In this document: positions 63,901-64,000 of the stretch, in pieces | Position numbering within the stretch: position 1 is the stretch's first letter | How the letters are laid out: each line of letters starts with the position of its first letter | NCBI RefSeq assembly: GCF_035594125.1 | Contig: NW_026973728.1 | Coordinates: forward strand, 434,001-498,000 | Origin: Scylla paramamosain | Taxonomy: Eukaryota > Arthropoda > Malacostraca > Decapoda > Portunidae | Direction of reading: 5' to 3' | Length of the DNA: 64,000 nt | Made by a program: the position numbers and the translations under genes | The notes under the pieces: generated by a model | Database searches by the model: none | The model's input: only the letters and a program-made list of their open reading frames with translations | What the model was told of the DNA's origin: nothing

Positions 63901-64000
63901 AAAACGCTAAAATTGATACAATGCACTCTATATTGGGAAACAAAGGGACATTGCAAGAAAAGTATATAATGAGTGTATTATAGTTCAAAAGAACAACAAG
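57918..64000 (-). repeat. HOR satellite to the right edge
   Basis: About six reverse HOR copies, with unit 2 landmarks near 58,080, 59,180, 60,280, 61,300, 62,430 and 63,530, cut by the window end in unit 9/10. The part at about 58,070-62,000 is family II and mirrors about 9,190-12,200 (coordinate sums near 71,150), including the doubled unit 8 at 61,750-61,925. From about 62,350 it is family I and mirrors about 8,240-8,850. No gene is seen. Confidence 0.82.

Noticed and set aside
1..64000. CRISPR array
   Set aside because: The regular spacing is superficially similar, but there is no fixed short repeat with unrelated spacers. All parts of each unit are related to the other units.
1..64000. 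tRNA, rRNA or other structured RNA genes
   Set aside because: I saw no A-box/B-box pair with a cloverleaf, no rRNA-like GC-balanced stretch, and no snRNA-like motif. The hairpins found are explained by inverted satellite.

Overview
This window contains no recognisable cellular gene. It is a eukaryotic satellite-DNA domain: about 64 kb of strongly AT-rich tandem repeats, interrupted only by two mirror-image fragments of one non-LTR retrotransposon (LINE). The LINE remnant encodes pieces of a CR1/L2-like reverse transcriptase, so an animal genome is likely, probably an invertebrate. The species cannot be named from the sequence. The longest open frame is 134 codons. Every frame I checked is a translation of satellite, or of the decayed LINE, and the same peptides recur wherever the same repeat unit recurs.

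The basic satellite monomer is about 95 bp. It has a core box like TTTGCATGC, then a block like TTTTAGCGTTTTGGTA, then an A-rich block like AAAAACACTCAAAATACACG, then GGTAATGTT and a T-rich stretch. Most of the window is built from a higher-order repeat (HOR) of twelve diverged units totalling about 1.09 kb; one complete copy is mapped unit by unit at 7,455-8,548. Two HOR families alternate in blocks. Family I has a 'TTTTGAACTATAAAAC' unit-9/10 junction and AGGAGGC in unit 1. Family II has 'TTGTGAAACTATAAAAC' and AGGTGGC.

Layout: 1-14,514 is HOR array in the forward (T-rich) orientation; 14,515-14,984 is a short inverted block; 14,985-16,503 is HOR. LINE copy 1 (minus strand) lies at 16,533-17,282. 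It is followed by non-HOR monomeric satellite to 19,640 and HOR to 24,180. At 24,180/24,181 the whole array flips orientation. From there to 64,000 it reads on the minus strand: HOR to 32,133, monomeric satellite to 34,492, LINE copy 2 (plus strand, 34,509-35,190), then HOR to the end. The right part contains two further short inverted blocks (45,866-46,235 and 52,756-53,247) and two foldback palindromes (46,011-46,128 and 50,306-50,362).

The centre is therefore a giant imperfect palindrome: arms of about 9 kb (14,985-24,180 and 27,640-36,620), each carrying HOR, monomeric satellite and the LINE fragment in mirror order, around a 3.46 kb spacer. The arms are diverged, for example by a 67-bp net deletion in one LINE copy, which argues against a simple assembly artefact. 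Further segmental copies of 1.2-3.4 kb tie the rest of the window together as direct or inverted duplications. The organisation resembles a centromeric or pericentromeric array, or an ampliconic heterochromatin block. That reading is inference; no centromere protein site was recognised. All segment boundaries were placed by eye and no percent identities were computed.
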